From Geosiphon pyriformis (taxonomy: Eukaryota; Glomeromycota; Glomeromycetes; Archaeosporales; Geosiphonaceae), in assembly GCA_016748015.1 (NCBI GenBank), contig JAAOMT010000617.1:690635-754634 (forward strand): 64,000 bases of DNA, written 5' to 3'. This document shows, in pieces, positions 36,852 through 48,411 of this stretch. A model generated the notes under the pieces. The model was not told the DNA's origin. It searched no databases and saw nothing but the letters and a program-made list of their open reading frames with translations. Made by a program: the position numbers and the translations under genes. Position 1 is the stretch's first letter. The number at the start of each line of letters is the position of its first letter.

Positions 36852-39387
36852 TGAGTGGTTTGGTATGGAAATTTGCAACATGTAATGTTAAAGGTATCAA
36901 TGTTCCTGTAAAGCAAATGAACATTGTTTGTTGGCATGTGAATTTTAAGTGTATGGTGTCTTTTGTTATGGAAACTAAATTGTGGTCTAATTTCAAGCCT
37001 TGGATTGCTAATAAGTTTGAGAATATACATGTTTTCACATCTGGTTTGGATAAAGAGTTTTTTGGTGCTGGGGTGGCTGTAATTATAAACAATTTTCTGG
37101 CTCGTTATGTGTTTAAAGTAGAAGAGATCTTTGGTCAAGTTATTTTGGTGTGGCTTTTATTCAAAGGCAAGCTTTCAGTTATAATTCTGAGGTTATATGC
37201 TGGTATTTCTCCTAAAACCAGATTTAGTTAGGCTTTAACTGTGAACTTTCTTATTGTGAAAACTGTTAACTCCAGCACTTTTGTGGTTTTGAATAGAGAT
37301 TTTAATAAGAATGGGTCTGGAAGGAGTGTAAGTTTTAAGTTCTGTTTGGATTTGAGTTTGGTTAATTCATTTACTAACTATTATTTAATAAAAACTTCTA
37401 CATGGTGTAATTTTAGAGGAGTTGAAAAGACTATTAATTATATTTTTGTTAATAGAAATTTATCATCTGCTGTTACTGGTCATTAGATCTGCTCTGTTTC
37501 CAGTTTTTTTGATATTGATCACAATGCTGTCTTGGTTTCAATTGGCTTAGATGGGCTTTTGGATGTTTGTTTGAATAGCTTGCGCAAACAGGCTAATAAA
37601 AATCATTGGAAGTTCAAAATTAAAGATGCAAATAATGACAAGTAGATGAAATTTAAAGAATGCTCTTCTGCCAAACTCTCGGTAGTAAGGAATAAATTCT
37701 CTAGTGCCAAAATTTGGGGTAATGTAGATACTATGTGGACAGTTTTGAAAAAAGTAATAGTTAGTATTATTAATAATATTTTTGCAAGACATTGGTTCAA
37801 TGAATTTTAGTGTTTGAAAAACAGATATTTATCTAAGTTTTTCAGATTGGAACTGTTAGTGGCTAAGATAGTTAAGTGTTTGAGCTTGAATAATGTCTTT
37901 GGTTTCAATTGTCTAGTTGGAAAATGGTTGTTTCTGGATGCTGACAAAGCTTTTGTGGTAACAAAGATGGTTCAGAATAGTGTGAAATTGATGAACATTC
38001 TCAAACATTTGTCTTTGGTTAGGAAGAAATATTGAAAATCTAAAATGTTTGAATCTAAATTGGTTGAGAAGACTTCTATTAAAAAGATAATAGAGAAGCA
38101 TATAAAGAAATTTTGCTCTGATAAAGGTGGCATGATTAAGTGTGTGTTAGATCAGCCCTTTTACAAGATGGTTCTGAATCACTTAGTGGTAGGTAATAAG
38201 CTGGTTTTAGAACTGAAAGAAGTAAAGCTCAGTATTGATAAGATTATGGAGGATTGGATGAAGAAGCAGAGTGTGTCCTTAGTGGTGCCTAATCTCTGGA
38301 TCTACCAATATGCACTATTAGATTATGTGAAGAACAAGACTTTTTTTGGTGTGATGTGTGTAATCAATATGAGTAAGTTGCTCATGGTTGTTAATAGTCT
38401 GCCTGATGGCAAAGCTGCTGGCTTGTCTGGCATTTCTAATAAACTGTGGAAGCATGATAGTAGGAATTTGTTGAGATGTTTTTTGGAGCTGTTGAATACA
38501 TGCTTGGTGATTGGAGGTGTTCCAGTTTTGTGAAAAAGAGCATGGGTTTCGATGATTTCTAAATCTTATGACTGAGAAGGGGTTTTTACAAATACTTAAC
38601 TTATTGTGCTAATTGAAACTACCAGGAAAATTCTTTCCAAGATTATTTCTAATAAAATTTTATTTGCATGCAGCAAGTTTGGTGTTCTTCATAGTAATAA
38701 TTTTTTGGTTTTGAAAAGTATGGCTACTTATTCCCTTATATTTGCAGTTGGTTTAGTAGTTGAGGACATGCTGAAGAAGGGTCAGAAATTTTGGTTAGTT
38801 TTACAGGATATGCACAAAGCATATGACTTGGTTGGTTGGCATCATTTAAAGACTAGCTTAAAGCAAATCAAAATGTGTGATAGGTTTATTAAATTTTTTA
38901 GTAGTATACATGATGATAGAATCAATAGAGTTATGACTAATTTTGGTTTTTTAGAGGGCTATAGAGTGCACAATAGTTTGGATCAGAGTGAAGTTTTCTC
39001 CCTCTTCTTGTAAAGAATCTTTTATAATCCACTCTTGTATAAGGTCAAGTGATATGAACATTTGTGTAGTTATTAAATTAACACTAAATTTGTAGAGAAG
39101 ACTGGCAAAATTAAGAATAGTAATGGTTTGTCTTTATTTTTTGTGGCTGGTGCATTTGTGGATGATACGATTTGGGTTAGTAATTGTCAGACTTTAACAC
39201 AATATGCTCTGAATATTGCCAGTAAGTTTTTCTCAATCAACAATATTTCTATTAATAATGATAAAACAGTAGCTATTCCAATTAACCAGAGTGTTAAGAT
39301 TGCTGCTTTAAGTATCAATGGTTAGCCTATCTCAATAGCCAAGAAAGATGAAACACACAAATATCTGAAAATTTTCTTGTTGACCGA
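36851..39387 (+). pseudogene. L1 ORF2, N-terminal part: endonuclease and RT
   Basis: ATG at 36851-36853. The blocks I checked up to 39387 share one frame, broken by nonsense codons but not by indels. Endonuclease (36860-37560): ATCNVKGIN, catalytic Glu in METK, LYAG, NRDFN (family GDFN), TWCN, and FDIDHNAV, which holds the terminal His. RT: PDGKAAGLSG (38400), LVLQDMHKAYD (38790), HNSLDQSEVF (38970) and FVDDTIW (39157), the catalytic Asp pair. It would nick the target and prime reverse transcription there. Element J interrupts it at codon level after 39387. Confidence 0.87.
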
Positions 39388-40280
39388 TGTTACTCATAGA
39401 ATATAGGAATTAAATATTAGTACATAAATTAGCCAATCAGAATAAACATAGTAAAAGTAGAATTCCAAAATTTTTCTTAGAGGAATTGCAGAATTCCAAA
39501 AATTTTAGGATTCTTATATAAAGAATTGCAGGATTCCAGGAATTCCAGAATTTCTGGCTAGAAAATTGAGGAATTTAAAAAATCTCATACAATAAAATTT
39601 ATGTATATATAGTAGTAGTATCAGAAGCTAGAAAATCAGTCAAGTAGACTCTCAGAGTCAATTAAGCGCAAAGTTAAGAAGACTGAAAGTTAGTAAGACT
39701 CTTAGAGTTAATTAGATTCACAGATCATAATTATTAAATACCCTTCTTTCAAAAAATAGAATACTATAACTTGAAGTAAAATTACTTCTATATTAATGAA
39801 ATTATCTATTATCCTTAAATTCATGTTATTATCCACTACTTAACCTGTTGGCATAATAGCTCTTAATTATGGCTATTGACAAAATACTTATTTCTTATTT
39901 TATTTTATTTATTTATTTTTATTTATTTATTTATTTTTTTTTGTTATTTACTAAATTGATTAAAAAGATTAATATGCTGAGTTATTGACATCAAGGATTG
40001 TCTGGTAAAAGACCCCTGTGAATGGGTAAAGCATATAAAAGAATTATAGATTACTTATTAAAGGAATACCAGCCATCAAACTAAAGAAAAAAATTGACAG
40101 AATTGCAATTCTGGAAAGCTATGAATAAACAACTATTAAATCTCTGTTTATTATACAAAAGACTCAACCAAAACCTTCAAATCACAAAAACCTTCAGAAA
40201 CTAACATTATTAACTATCAATTAAGCACCAAGTTATGAGTTTGTTATTTGCTTTGAGAACCCAAATAATCATTTATAACA
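39388..40280 (+). repeat. 5' LTR of element J
   Basis: TGTTACTCATAG ... TTTATAACA. It contains GAATTCC-type repeats (about 39460-39580), a gtatatatag box near 39604 and a T/A microsatellite (about 39896-39945). It is about 43 bp shorter than its partner, consistent with one missing repeat unit. Confidence 0.92.
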
Positions 40281-41460
40281 TTTAGTGCTCCCTGTGAGGT
40301 ATAATCCAACAAAAAACCAGTACCAACAACAACCATACAGAAAAGTGGCATACTAAGAGAAAACAAAGGAAAATCACTTAGAATTTGTAAAATCCTTATT
40401 TTACTTTTACCATTGATAAATTTGTTAAAAACTTATTAAATTAAAACTCTAATTATTTAATTGTTAAAAACCTGAACATTTGAAATGTACTGTTGATAAA
40501 TTTGTTAAAACTTGTTAAATTAAAACTCTGTTTATTCAAAACCCAATCATTAAAACCCTAAATATTCGAAACTTACCCTTAATAAATTTGTTAAAAAAAC
40601 TCATTAAATTAAAACTCTGATTATTCAAGATCTGATTATTAAAACTCTATTTATTCAAAACCCAATCATTAAAACCCCAAACATTCCAAACTTACCTTTA
40701 ATAAACTCATTAAAACTCCAATTATTCAAAAACTGATTGTTCAAAAAACCCAAATATTCAAAACCTAATAAATTTCAACTCCACTATTGTACAAAAAAAC
40801 TTACCAATCAATAAAACTCATTAAATCTTTAACAATTTAAACTCTGGGAATTATTCAAAAACCTAAACATTCGAAGTCTAATAAATTCCAAACACCACTA
40901 TTATACAAGGAAATTTATCTCCAATAGTTCAATAAAACCTAATTCCCACAGTACTAATAAATTAAAAAAACTCACTTGATGGTCCTAAGTCAGAATATTG
41001 AGATGTAGTTACAATTCACTTCCATGTTTCATATATTCAAAGAAGAGCCAATTAGCAAGAACAAATGAGAATTAGAATCAAAACTTAATCCTAATTCAAA
41101 CTTTATTGATAACAACAATAATTCAAACTCTGCTAATGACAATGACAATTCAAACTTTGCCAACAACAATTCAAACTCCATTTCAAATACTGAACAATAT
41201 ATTACACTTCTAGATCTTATAATAAAGCAGAAATTAACTCAATTCAATGATAATAATGAGGGCATTATGTCTAAACATGCACACAATACAGATGCAAGAT
41301 TTGAAATTGATATTCTGGACAGACCACTATAGTTAAAAACTCCAGTTACATATAAAATTGAATTTAAAAAAAAATAGCAATAGAAATTACAGCAACAATA
41401 TTGATACAAAAAAAAGATTTAAAAGATTTCACAGAAGTTCAATATTAAAGGAGGGAATAA
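40281..41460 (+). pseudogene. Internal region of element J with an ORF remnant
   Basis: It starts with TTTAGTGCTCCC, equivalent to the primer-binding region of F and K (family TGG drifted to TAG). 40430-40960 consists of loosely repeated ATTCAAAACC / ATTAAAACC units. From about 41090 to 41400 one frame reads an Asn/Ser-rich stretch, then ITLLDLIIKQKLTQFNDNNE and AHNTDARFEID before stops. The latter faintly resembles motif 1 of trimeric dUTPases, which some Ty3 relatives encode; this is a guess. A purine-rich AAAGGAGGGAATAA (41447-41460) precedes the 3' LTR as polypurine tract. Confidence 0.55.
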
Positions 41461-42396
41461 TATTACTTATAGAATATAAGAATTAAATATTAGTACATAA
41501 ATTAGCCAATCAGAATAAATATAGTAAAAATAGAATTCCAGGATTCTTTTCAAAGGAATTGCAGAATTCCAGAAATTTCAGGATTCTCATATAAAGAATT
41601 GTAGGATTCCAAAATTCCAGAATTTTTCTCAAAAAAATTGCAGGATTCCAGGAATTCCAAGATTCTTGGCTAGAGAATTGAAGAATTCAAGAAATCTTAT
41701 ATAATAAAATTTATGTATATATAGCAGTAGTATTAGAAGCTAGAAAATCAGTTAAGTAGACTTCCAAAGTCAATTAGGCTTAAAGTTAAGAAGACTGAGA
41801 GTTAATAGAACTCTTAGAGTTAATTAAACTCACAGGTCATAATTATTAAATACTCTTTTTTCAAAAAATAAAATACTATAACTTAAAGTAAAATCACTCC
41901 CATATTAATGAAATTATCTATTATCCTTAAATTCATGTTATTATTTACTACTTAACCTGCTGGTACAATAGCTCTTAATCATGACTATTAACAAGACACT
42001 TATTTCTTTTTTTTTTTTTTTTTTATTTTATTTTATTTTATTTTTTTTATTTTCTTTTGTTATTCACTAAATTGATTAAAAAAATTAAAGCACTGAGTTA
42101 TTAACATCAAAGATTGCCTGATAAAAGACTTCTGCGAGTGGATAGAGTACATAAAAGAATTACAAATTACTTACCAGAGGAGTATTGGCCATTAAGCTGA
42201 AGAAAAAAATTGACAGAATTGCAATTCTGGGAAGCTACAGATAAACAACTATTGAATCTCTGTTTATTATACAAAGAACTCAACCAAAACCTTCAGATCA
42301 CAAAAACCTTCAAAAACCAACATCATTAACCATCAATTAAGCACCAAGTTATGGGTTTGTTATTTGCTTTAAGAACCCAAATAATTACCTATAACA
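41461..42396 (+). repeat. 3' LTR of element J
   Basis: TATTACTTATAG (TG drifted to TA) ... CCTATAACA. It has one GAATTCC repeat unit more than the 5' LTR and a long T/A tract at about 42002-42060. Confidence 0.92.
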
Positions 42397-44542
42397 CTGA
42401 GAGTTTATCTAAGCCAAGTGTGGCTAAAGCTCATTCAGATATGCATTTTTTTGTAAATGTGATACTCAGGAAGGCTATTATGGACAAACAATTTTCTTAT
42501 TTGGTGTTAGCTGTTTTGTAGTTCATTGTTAGTTACAGAACCCAATTTAATTTTATATCATTGAGTGTATATTACAAGTAAGATATTATGGTTAAAAAAA
42601 GCTTTAAATCTAAGGTAGATCTGCCACATAATTTTTCTAGTGAGACTTTGTACTATTCATCATTATATGGTCTAAAGTCTTTTAAACAAGTGCAATCAGA
42701 GAATAAATTGGCTTTTGTGGTCTTATTTTTTAATACTCTTAACATTATTGGTCAGTTATTTCATTATAGGTTCTTGGATCTGTAGGTTTTGGGGTGGGCT
42801 TCTTTGAATCCTTTGCAGTTCTCTGTTAAGTTGTTTGTTAATTCTGTGAACAATTTTTTGGCTGGTGTGGTTAAGCTTTTTTTAAGTAATGAGCTGTCTT
42901 TGGCAAAAAATTTGTCCAATGCCTTTCATTGTTTTGGTGTTTTCTCTATGTTGTTTATTCTCGGGAAGGCTTTATATTTCAGTTCTGTTTATTCTTTAAA
43001 GTGTTTCAAAGTTGCTTTTGATGATAGACTCTTTGATAAAAAAGACTGTATTATGGATTGGAAAACCTTCTGTTGGTAAAAAAAATTGGATCTCAGAGGC
43101 TCTGTTTCTTACTAGTTTGATATTATGTCAAGATTTCTGCAGTTATGGCTCTTTGCCACCAGTTTTGTTTGTTTTTTTTCAGCCAGATAGATTGAGTGTT
43201 TTGAACTCCAGTAAGTTTACCAAAGTGCAAGATAGTTTGCATAAGGTTTGATCTGGTTTATTTGAAGTTTATTCTGATAATTTATTGAAAAATGCTGGCT
43301 CTGTTGATATAATTAGTAGTGCTGCTGCATATTTTCTAGCATTAAACATAAGTGTTAGTGTAGGAGTACATGGTCTTATCTCTTCTACTATGGCTAAGTT
43401 GTAGACTGTTGCTTTGTCTCTAAAGTGTATGCTGTCTTTTTGTTCTTTGGTTTTACATGTTAACAGTTAAGCAGCTATTGATGCATATATGTCAGAGATG
43501 GCTTTGGCTGTATTTGATTTCCACAACCAGTACTGGATTGAAAGAAGACATATTTTTAATTTAATTAAGGATAAGGATCTCACAGTTAGTTGAATTAAGA
43601 TCAAGGGTCATTCTGGAGTTTATGGTAATAATAGAGTGGATGTTGCTGCTGGCATGACTGCTGGTTCTCTTTTTTATTTGCTGGCAGATGTGTGAACATT
43701 TTTTGTTGGCTGAGAACACTGCTTTTTCCAGCAATACTTACCATTTTGTCAGGAATATTTTTAGGTCTGTTTGTTGTGCTTGATAGAAGACTAGTCTTGG
43801 CCATAATATGATTTCTGGTTCATTTGTCATGAATATTAATTGGGATATTACTACAAAGGTCTGACACCTGGACTCATACATACTTGCTGGTTCTACGAGT
43901 TGGAAGTTGTTTAATCTTTGCACTTACTTAATAAAGGCAGTATATAAGCAGTTGCCTGTGGCTGTCAGGAAAAGATTGTATAATAAAAGTTATCTTGGTG
44001 TGCTGTATTTGTTGTGTAATGAGATGACATTTTTACTTGTAACCAAAATATTGGTGTTTGGAGTGAGATTTTGGCAAAAGTCTTCATATAGTGGACTGTT
44101 TTGGCAGATGTTCTTGGTCTGTTTTCTTCTTTTGTTGTTTTGAGAACACTCTTTCATTGTTTGTCAAATTTTGGGATTTATGCTGTTGTATACAAAGAAT
44201 TTGTGCTTAAAGATTGGTTTGCAGAGGCTGTTAAGATTTTTAATTATAGAAAAAAAGTCACTTCTACTGTTGTTAATTTTGTAAAATATCTGGTAAAGAA
44301 GCATTGTTCTAGGGTATAGCTGTTGAGATCAAAGTTTAGAGTTGATATAGAAAAAGCTGATTTGGTTGGGAATGGGAGTGTAATATCAGATTTGTTTTGT
44401 AGTTTAGTATCTATTTTTTCAGATGGTATGGTCAAAATGCTCAGTATTGTTGAGTCTTTTGCTGTTAGTTTTGGTCATTAGAGGTCCTGTCTTTTTTACT
44501 CTGATTTAGATGATAATATTCATGTTTATATAATTGTGTAAT
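42397..44542 (+). pseudogene. L1 ORF2, C-terminal part: RT thumb, RNase H, C-terminal domain
   Basis: It continues the RT after J: LSKPSVAKAHSD (42409), then open blocks 42588-42785 and 42789-43079 in the restored frame. A frame change near 43080 leads to 43012-43251. RNase H follows (about 43300-43680) with STMAKL, a stop, VNS-AAID, WIERRHIFNLI and KGHSGVYGNNRVD. The last part (about 43860-44330) has LPVAVRKRLYNKSY and a Cys pair, as in the end of related LINE proteins. Stops match CAG/CAA/CGA/TGG codons changed by one transition. Confidence 0.82.
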
Positions 44543-44561
44543 ATTGTTTTATCTGGTCTGA

Positions 44562-44573
44562 GTGACTAGTCAC
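44562..44573 (+). promoter_or_regulatory. Palindrome in the L1 3' untranslated region
   Basis: GTGACTAGTCAC is a perfect 12-bp palindrome, preceded by GGTCTGA. The same site is found in L3 at 32362-32373; L2 has a decayed form at about 50685. It is a candidate hairpin for recognition of element RNA by the RT. Confidence 0.55.
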
Positions 44574-44759
44574 ATGTAGTAAGTGTATAAGTTATGTTTA
44601 GTTTGAGCCACTTAATCTGGCTCTATGTACTAGATAGCAGTTGGACTTCACTCATTAAGTTTTAATAATTTTATATTTAATTTTGATTTGGTTTTGCTTA
44701 GATTGTTAAATTTTTTGATAAATAGCAAAATAAAAATTTATTATATAATTTTAAATAAT

Positions 44760-45215
44760 AATTGAATTACACTTTGTTAAAACAAATAAAATAATACAGT
44801 TATATAAAATTTTAAAATAATAAAATAATTAAAAACATTTAGAATATTTTATTTACAAAAATAACTTTAATGTTATTATAGTATATTAAAATAAAATATC
44901 TATATATTCGTAAAAAACTTTATAGTTTATAAACTTAAAGTTTAATCAAAATGTGTTATAAACAAATTTTGATTAATTTAAATGGTTAATTATATGTAAA
45001 ATATATATATATGTTGCATAAATTGTAAAAAAAACTACACTCAATGAAAAAATAAAATAAAAATTTACATATAAAAAGTAAACAACCATATAATAAACAC
45101 TAAAAACATTAAATAATGATTCTTTTGGTAATTCGGCAGTAAATGTTAATGTCATGTGGTTCAATCCAGGCTTGCTCTTGAAAATTTGATTGTGTGATTC
45201 ATCTTTCACCTATCG
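44760..45215. other. AT-rich spacer before the host island
   Basis: A/T-rich sequence with a short (AT)n run near 44999-45010. The transition to more balanced, CpG-containing DNA occurs at about 45180-45240. No gene is seen. The TRA2 promoter probably lies in its right end. Confidence 0.5.
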
Positions 45216-45305
45216 ATTCATCAGTTGATTTTTCAAACTTTCCGCGGTTTTTCAAGTATCATAAATAAATCTAATATCTGTGTTTAGCTTTTTCATGCAA
45301 AATAA

Positions 45306-46722
45306 ATGGCATATTACGTTGAGCCTTCAAAGTCTATGGAAGGTGTTCTGCCAACAATCATACAACCTACAGAACCAAACGGCCAGTTTCACGGTCCACT
45401 ACCACCACCCGACTTTGTGGTATAACATTAGACGATATTGATATATTTCGAACTTTTTTCGCTAAGCTATACGCTCAAACTTGTTTTATACCTACATTAG
45501 CGCCAACCTCCCGCTTCAGTGACAAAAGAGTCACCTGAAACACAAATAAAAATTCCTAACCAGTCATTTCTTCCACTGAAAGCTCTGCCATCTCAACTTC
45601 CAGAGATAAGGCAAGAATCCCTGGAAGGGAAAAGAGAAGCTGCCCTTGTAAAACGTGACCGTGATAGCTCTCGATCTAGGATGCGTTCGCGTTCTCGGCG
45701 GCATTCACCCTCAAAAAGTCATTCGCGCAGCCATAGTCCTAAAAGATATGGTCGTGCTTCAAGAAGACATAGACGTCGTTCTCCTTCTAAAATTTCTTCC
45801 AGCAGAAGTCGTTCTGGAAGTAGAGATAGGCATCAAAGGTATCAATGCTTCGCTTTAGTATATTAAAAATATTTTCAACCTTAAACTCTTTATAGCTCTC
45901 GTAGTCGTCGTGATAGAAGCCTCATCAGAAGTAAGTATAGCCGAGATCGAAGTATCAGTCGTGGAAGGAGGAGAACCCGTCGAGATATTCGCGATGTAAG
46001 CTTTTGTGGTCCTTGAATAAATAAAATCTTGTACAATTTATCATTTATGTTCTACCTTCAAGGAACCTGAACCTAGTCGTGTCCTGGGTGTTTTTAACTT
46101 AAGTCTTCGGACCGAAGAACGTGATTTGAAGCATATTTTCGAACAATATGGCAAGGTCAACGAAGTGATTATAGTGTATGATCACAGGGTATGGAATCTG
46201 AAATTTATTATAAAATGAAAACTTCTTAATTTTTATATATTTTGACCAATTATACTTATTTTAATTACTATAAGACCGAACGCTCTCGTGGTTTTGGTTT
46301 TGTCTACATGGACACCATCAGTGATGCTACCAATGCAAAGGAGAAAACGAATGCAATGGTATGAAATCTAAACTGCTATTGTTACATTTACCATTTTGCA
46401 TGGTCTTTAAGATATCCAAATATTTATTTCTTTAAAGGAACTTAACGGCAGGAACATGCGCGTTGATTATTCCTTGACACGAAAAGCTCACACGCCTACG
46501 CCAGGGGAATACATGGGTGATAAGACTAGAGGTACGGTTTCCCGTCGCGGTGGAATATATCGACGGTCCCCTTCTGACTCTCCACGGCGTCATAGGAGGA
46601 AAGTTCGTTCACGGTCTCGATCACGTAGTTGGTCAAGGGACAGAGGTAGATCTCGCAGCCCCAGCTATACCAAACGTCGTTCTTATAGCCGCTCCAGGAG
46701 GTCCGGCAGTTATTCTCGCTAA
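45306..46722 (+). CDS. TRA2: Transformer-2-like SR splicing factor (6 exons)
   Basis: A nuclear RNA-binding regulator of pre-mRNA splicing. Proposed exons: 45306-45419, 45501-45838, 45896-45995, 46063-46188, 46275-46358, 46438-46722, with five introns of 57-86 nt, all GT-AG and phase consistent, giving 348 residues. Residues about 75-184 are an Arg/Ser-rich domain; 185-281 an RRM with RNP2-like LGVFNL (192-197) and RNP1 RGFGFVYM (231-238); then the linker KAHTPTPGEYMG (270-281), which is the hallmark of Tra2 proteins; and a second RS domain to the end (RSGSYSR). The RS1-RRM-RS2 layout and linker favour Tra2 over other SR proteins. It converges with the transporter gene on the minus strand. 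Codons use CpG freely, unlike the surrounding transposons. The start is the first ATG in the exon; an upstream ATG was not seen in frame. Confidence 0.93.
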
Positions 46723-48411
46723 TATGGTATCTTCTGCAAAATCTTATTTCTTGCGTCCTTTCTACTTTCGAACCTTTATTCATTGAATGCTCAATATTTT
46801 TTCTTAATATTATCAAATAATAATCAGAATTATCTGCATAGAATGCTGATTTCTAGTATTGTTTCGTCATTCCATCGTTTCTTTGCTTTTATTCTATTTC
46901 TAGAACAAGTTTCAAGAAGAAATTCTCCTTACTGATGATCACCATGAAAGAAGAAATATATATTCTCTGGCGTTTTGCCCATGTCCATATATTCATCCTT
47001 GGAGAAATCAAATGTTTGGGACGTTTTCTTGGTAGACATTAGGTGAAGTTTGCGTTTCTATTGCTATACACATTTTTTTCTGTTTTTTCCTTCTTTTGCG
47101 ATCTCTTTCACTCCTAGTACCATAGCAGTAGGATCCCAGAATAAATACCGAGATCATTAGGCGAAAAATATTCTCCCTATCTGTAACATGCTCACATTGC
47201 CTCTCCCCGCTATTTCAAGTTTGGGGCAGAATATTGAAGTCATACAAAGTTAATGAAAATATGAAGAAGGCGGCCCTCAATCTTTGATACGCATTAAGGA
47301 GGGCTTTCTCGGGCAAACTCTCCCCATCATCTCATTATCTTCGAATGTGAAGGAAAACTCTATCTTAGCAAGAAATTTGAAGCAAAACGAAATCAGAACC
47401 TGAGGAAACGTCCTTTACCATATCCATTCTCATACAAAAGAGAACACCTCAATATTTGAAAGTGCCACGATCAAGTTTTTAGAAGAGCTTATAAAATTGT
47501 GAAGGTTTACATACATATTCACACGAAAGGTGATTGCAACCATAAAAGCCTATAAATTTATTGATTTCTCTTTCCTCCTGTAAATCCTTGGTGCTACATT
47601 ATAAGTTTGCATCTCTTCGCATAATCCCGGCAAAATCGCAAAGTATAAGAGACGAACAGGAAGCGAACTTCGATATATATTAGAGCCGATTATAAAACGA
47701 TATCTCCAGACATACTTTTGCATCCCCAGTTTGAAGAATTCATAATAATTCGGGAAAGGTAAAGCAAAAAATCACGTAAACTAGCTCAGGTATTTTTATT
47801 CTACTTTAGTTCTTCGCTGAGTGGGATCCTACTTGAAAATTTTGTTCGTTAGCTGTTATTTGATAACGCAGTAAATTCAATGTACTAACATGTCCGGAGA
47901 AAGAATTATAAATTTCAAGACATAGGTCCACAGTCGATAATTCTATTGATTCCCCTAACCAATTCAACGATCTCATTCGTTCGTGACCTGCCAAAATTCT
48001 CAGGCGGTCTGCTTCACATTAGGTTTTACACTGTTTAGAAATTTAAATTCGAATTTCTGTAACCTCATTGGGTAAATTGGCCCATTACAGATTATTATGT
48101 AAAACTGGCAAAGCTCTTGAATGATCGATAATCATATATTTTTTATTTCAAACATTTATTGCCAATAAGATCTGATTGGCCTACGAACAATTATATATAT
48201 TAAGATTGGATTCTTACGGATTCTACATACCTAATGTATTTGTGTATTAATAAAAATTGGAGATTAATGGTTTTCTGAAAACCCGAATTATACAGAATAA
48301 GTTTGTTTCCGTCACAATTTTCGAAATATTATCCAATAGTCGTAGTTGCCGCAGCATCAAAATGATTACTATATTTCGAACTTGAACAAAAATTTCAATA
48401 AATATTATATT
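46723..48411. other. Intergenic region between convergent host genes
   Basis: About 1.7 kb of unique, less AT-rich sequence holding the 3' untranslated regions of both genes. No repeat, tRNA or known ncRNA recognised. A 62-codon minus-strand ORF (47806-47994, MAGHERMRSLNW...) has no recognisable relatives by eye and is the only one of note. Confidence 0.5.
47806..47994 (-). CDS. Possible small ORF, unknown
   Basis: 62 codons from ATG to TAA on the minus strand, in host-type sequence with CpG. The product is hydrophilic, with no signal peptide or membrane segment. No splice partners or known domain were found. It may be chance, an exon of an unrecognised gene, or part of the transporter 3' region. 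Low confidence. Confidence 0.2.
   Translation of the reverse strand: MAGHERMRSLNWLGESIELSTVDLCLEIYNSFSGHVSTLNLLRYQITANEQNFQVGSHSAKN

Larger units (their letters stand above)
39388..42396 (+). mobile_element. Family II element J, non-autonomous, inside L1 ORF2
   Basis: 3,009 bp with LTRs 39388-40280 (893 bp) and 41461-42396 (936 bp) and only about 1.18 kb between them. Flanks CCGA (39384-39387) and CTGA (42397-42400) are a 4-bp duplication with one C/T difference. There is no gag, RT or integrase, so it must have moved with enzymes from elsewhere. Removing J plus one flank copy restores the L1 frame exactly (codon split ga + g, then the known downstream RT thumb sequence). Confidence 0.92.
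34931..44760 (+). mobile_element. LINE L1 (non-LTR retrotransposon), split by element J
   Basis: ORF1 (34937-36851) and ORF2 (36851-39387 plus 42401 to about 44542) on the plus strand. ORF2 has an AP-type endonuclease, RT, RNase H and a C-terminal Cys/His region. The 3' untranslated part contains GTGACTAGTCAC (44562-44573). Without J the element is about 6.8 kb. The exact 3' end and target duplication are not clear; no obvious poly(A) tail remains. Confidence 0.88.

Noticed and set aside
45519-45866. Stand-alone SR-rich ORF
   Set aside because: It is exon 2 of the spliced TRA2-like gene; frame and splice sites connect it to the RRM exons.
46517-46816. ORFs of 89 and 96 codons overlapping the last TRA2 exon
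   Set aside because: Other frames of the RS-domain exon; Arg-rich codons give long open alternatives by chance.
46930-46945. snoRNA box C (TGATGA) near 46936
   Set aside because: No box D or terminal stem at a suitable distance.
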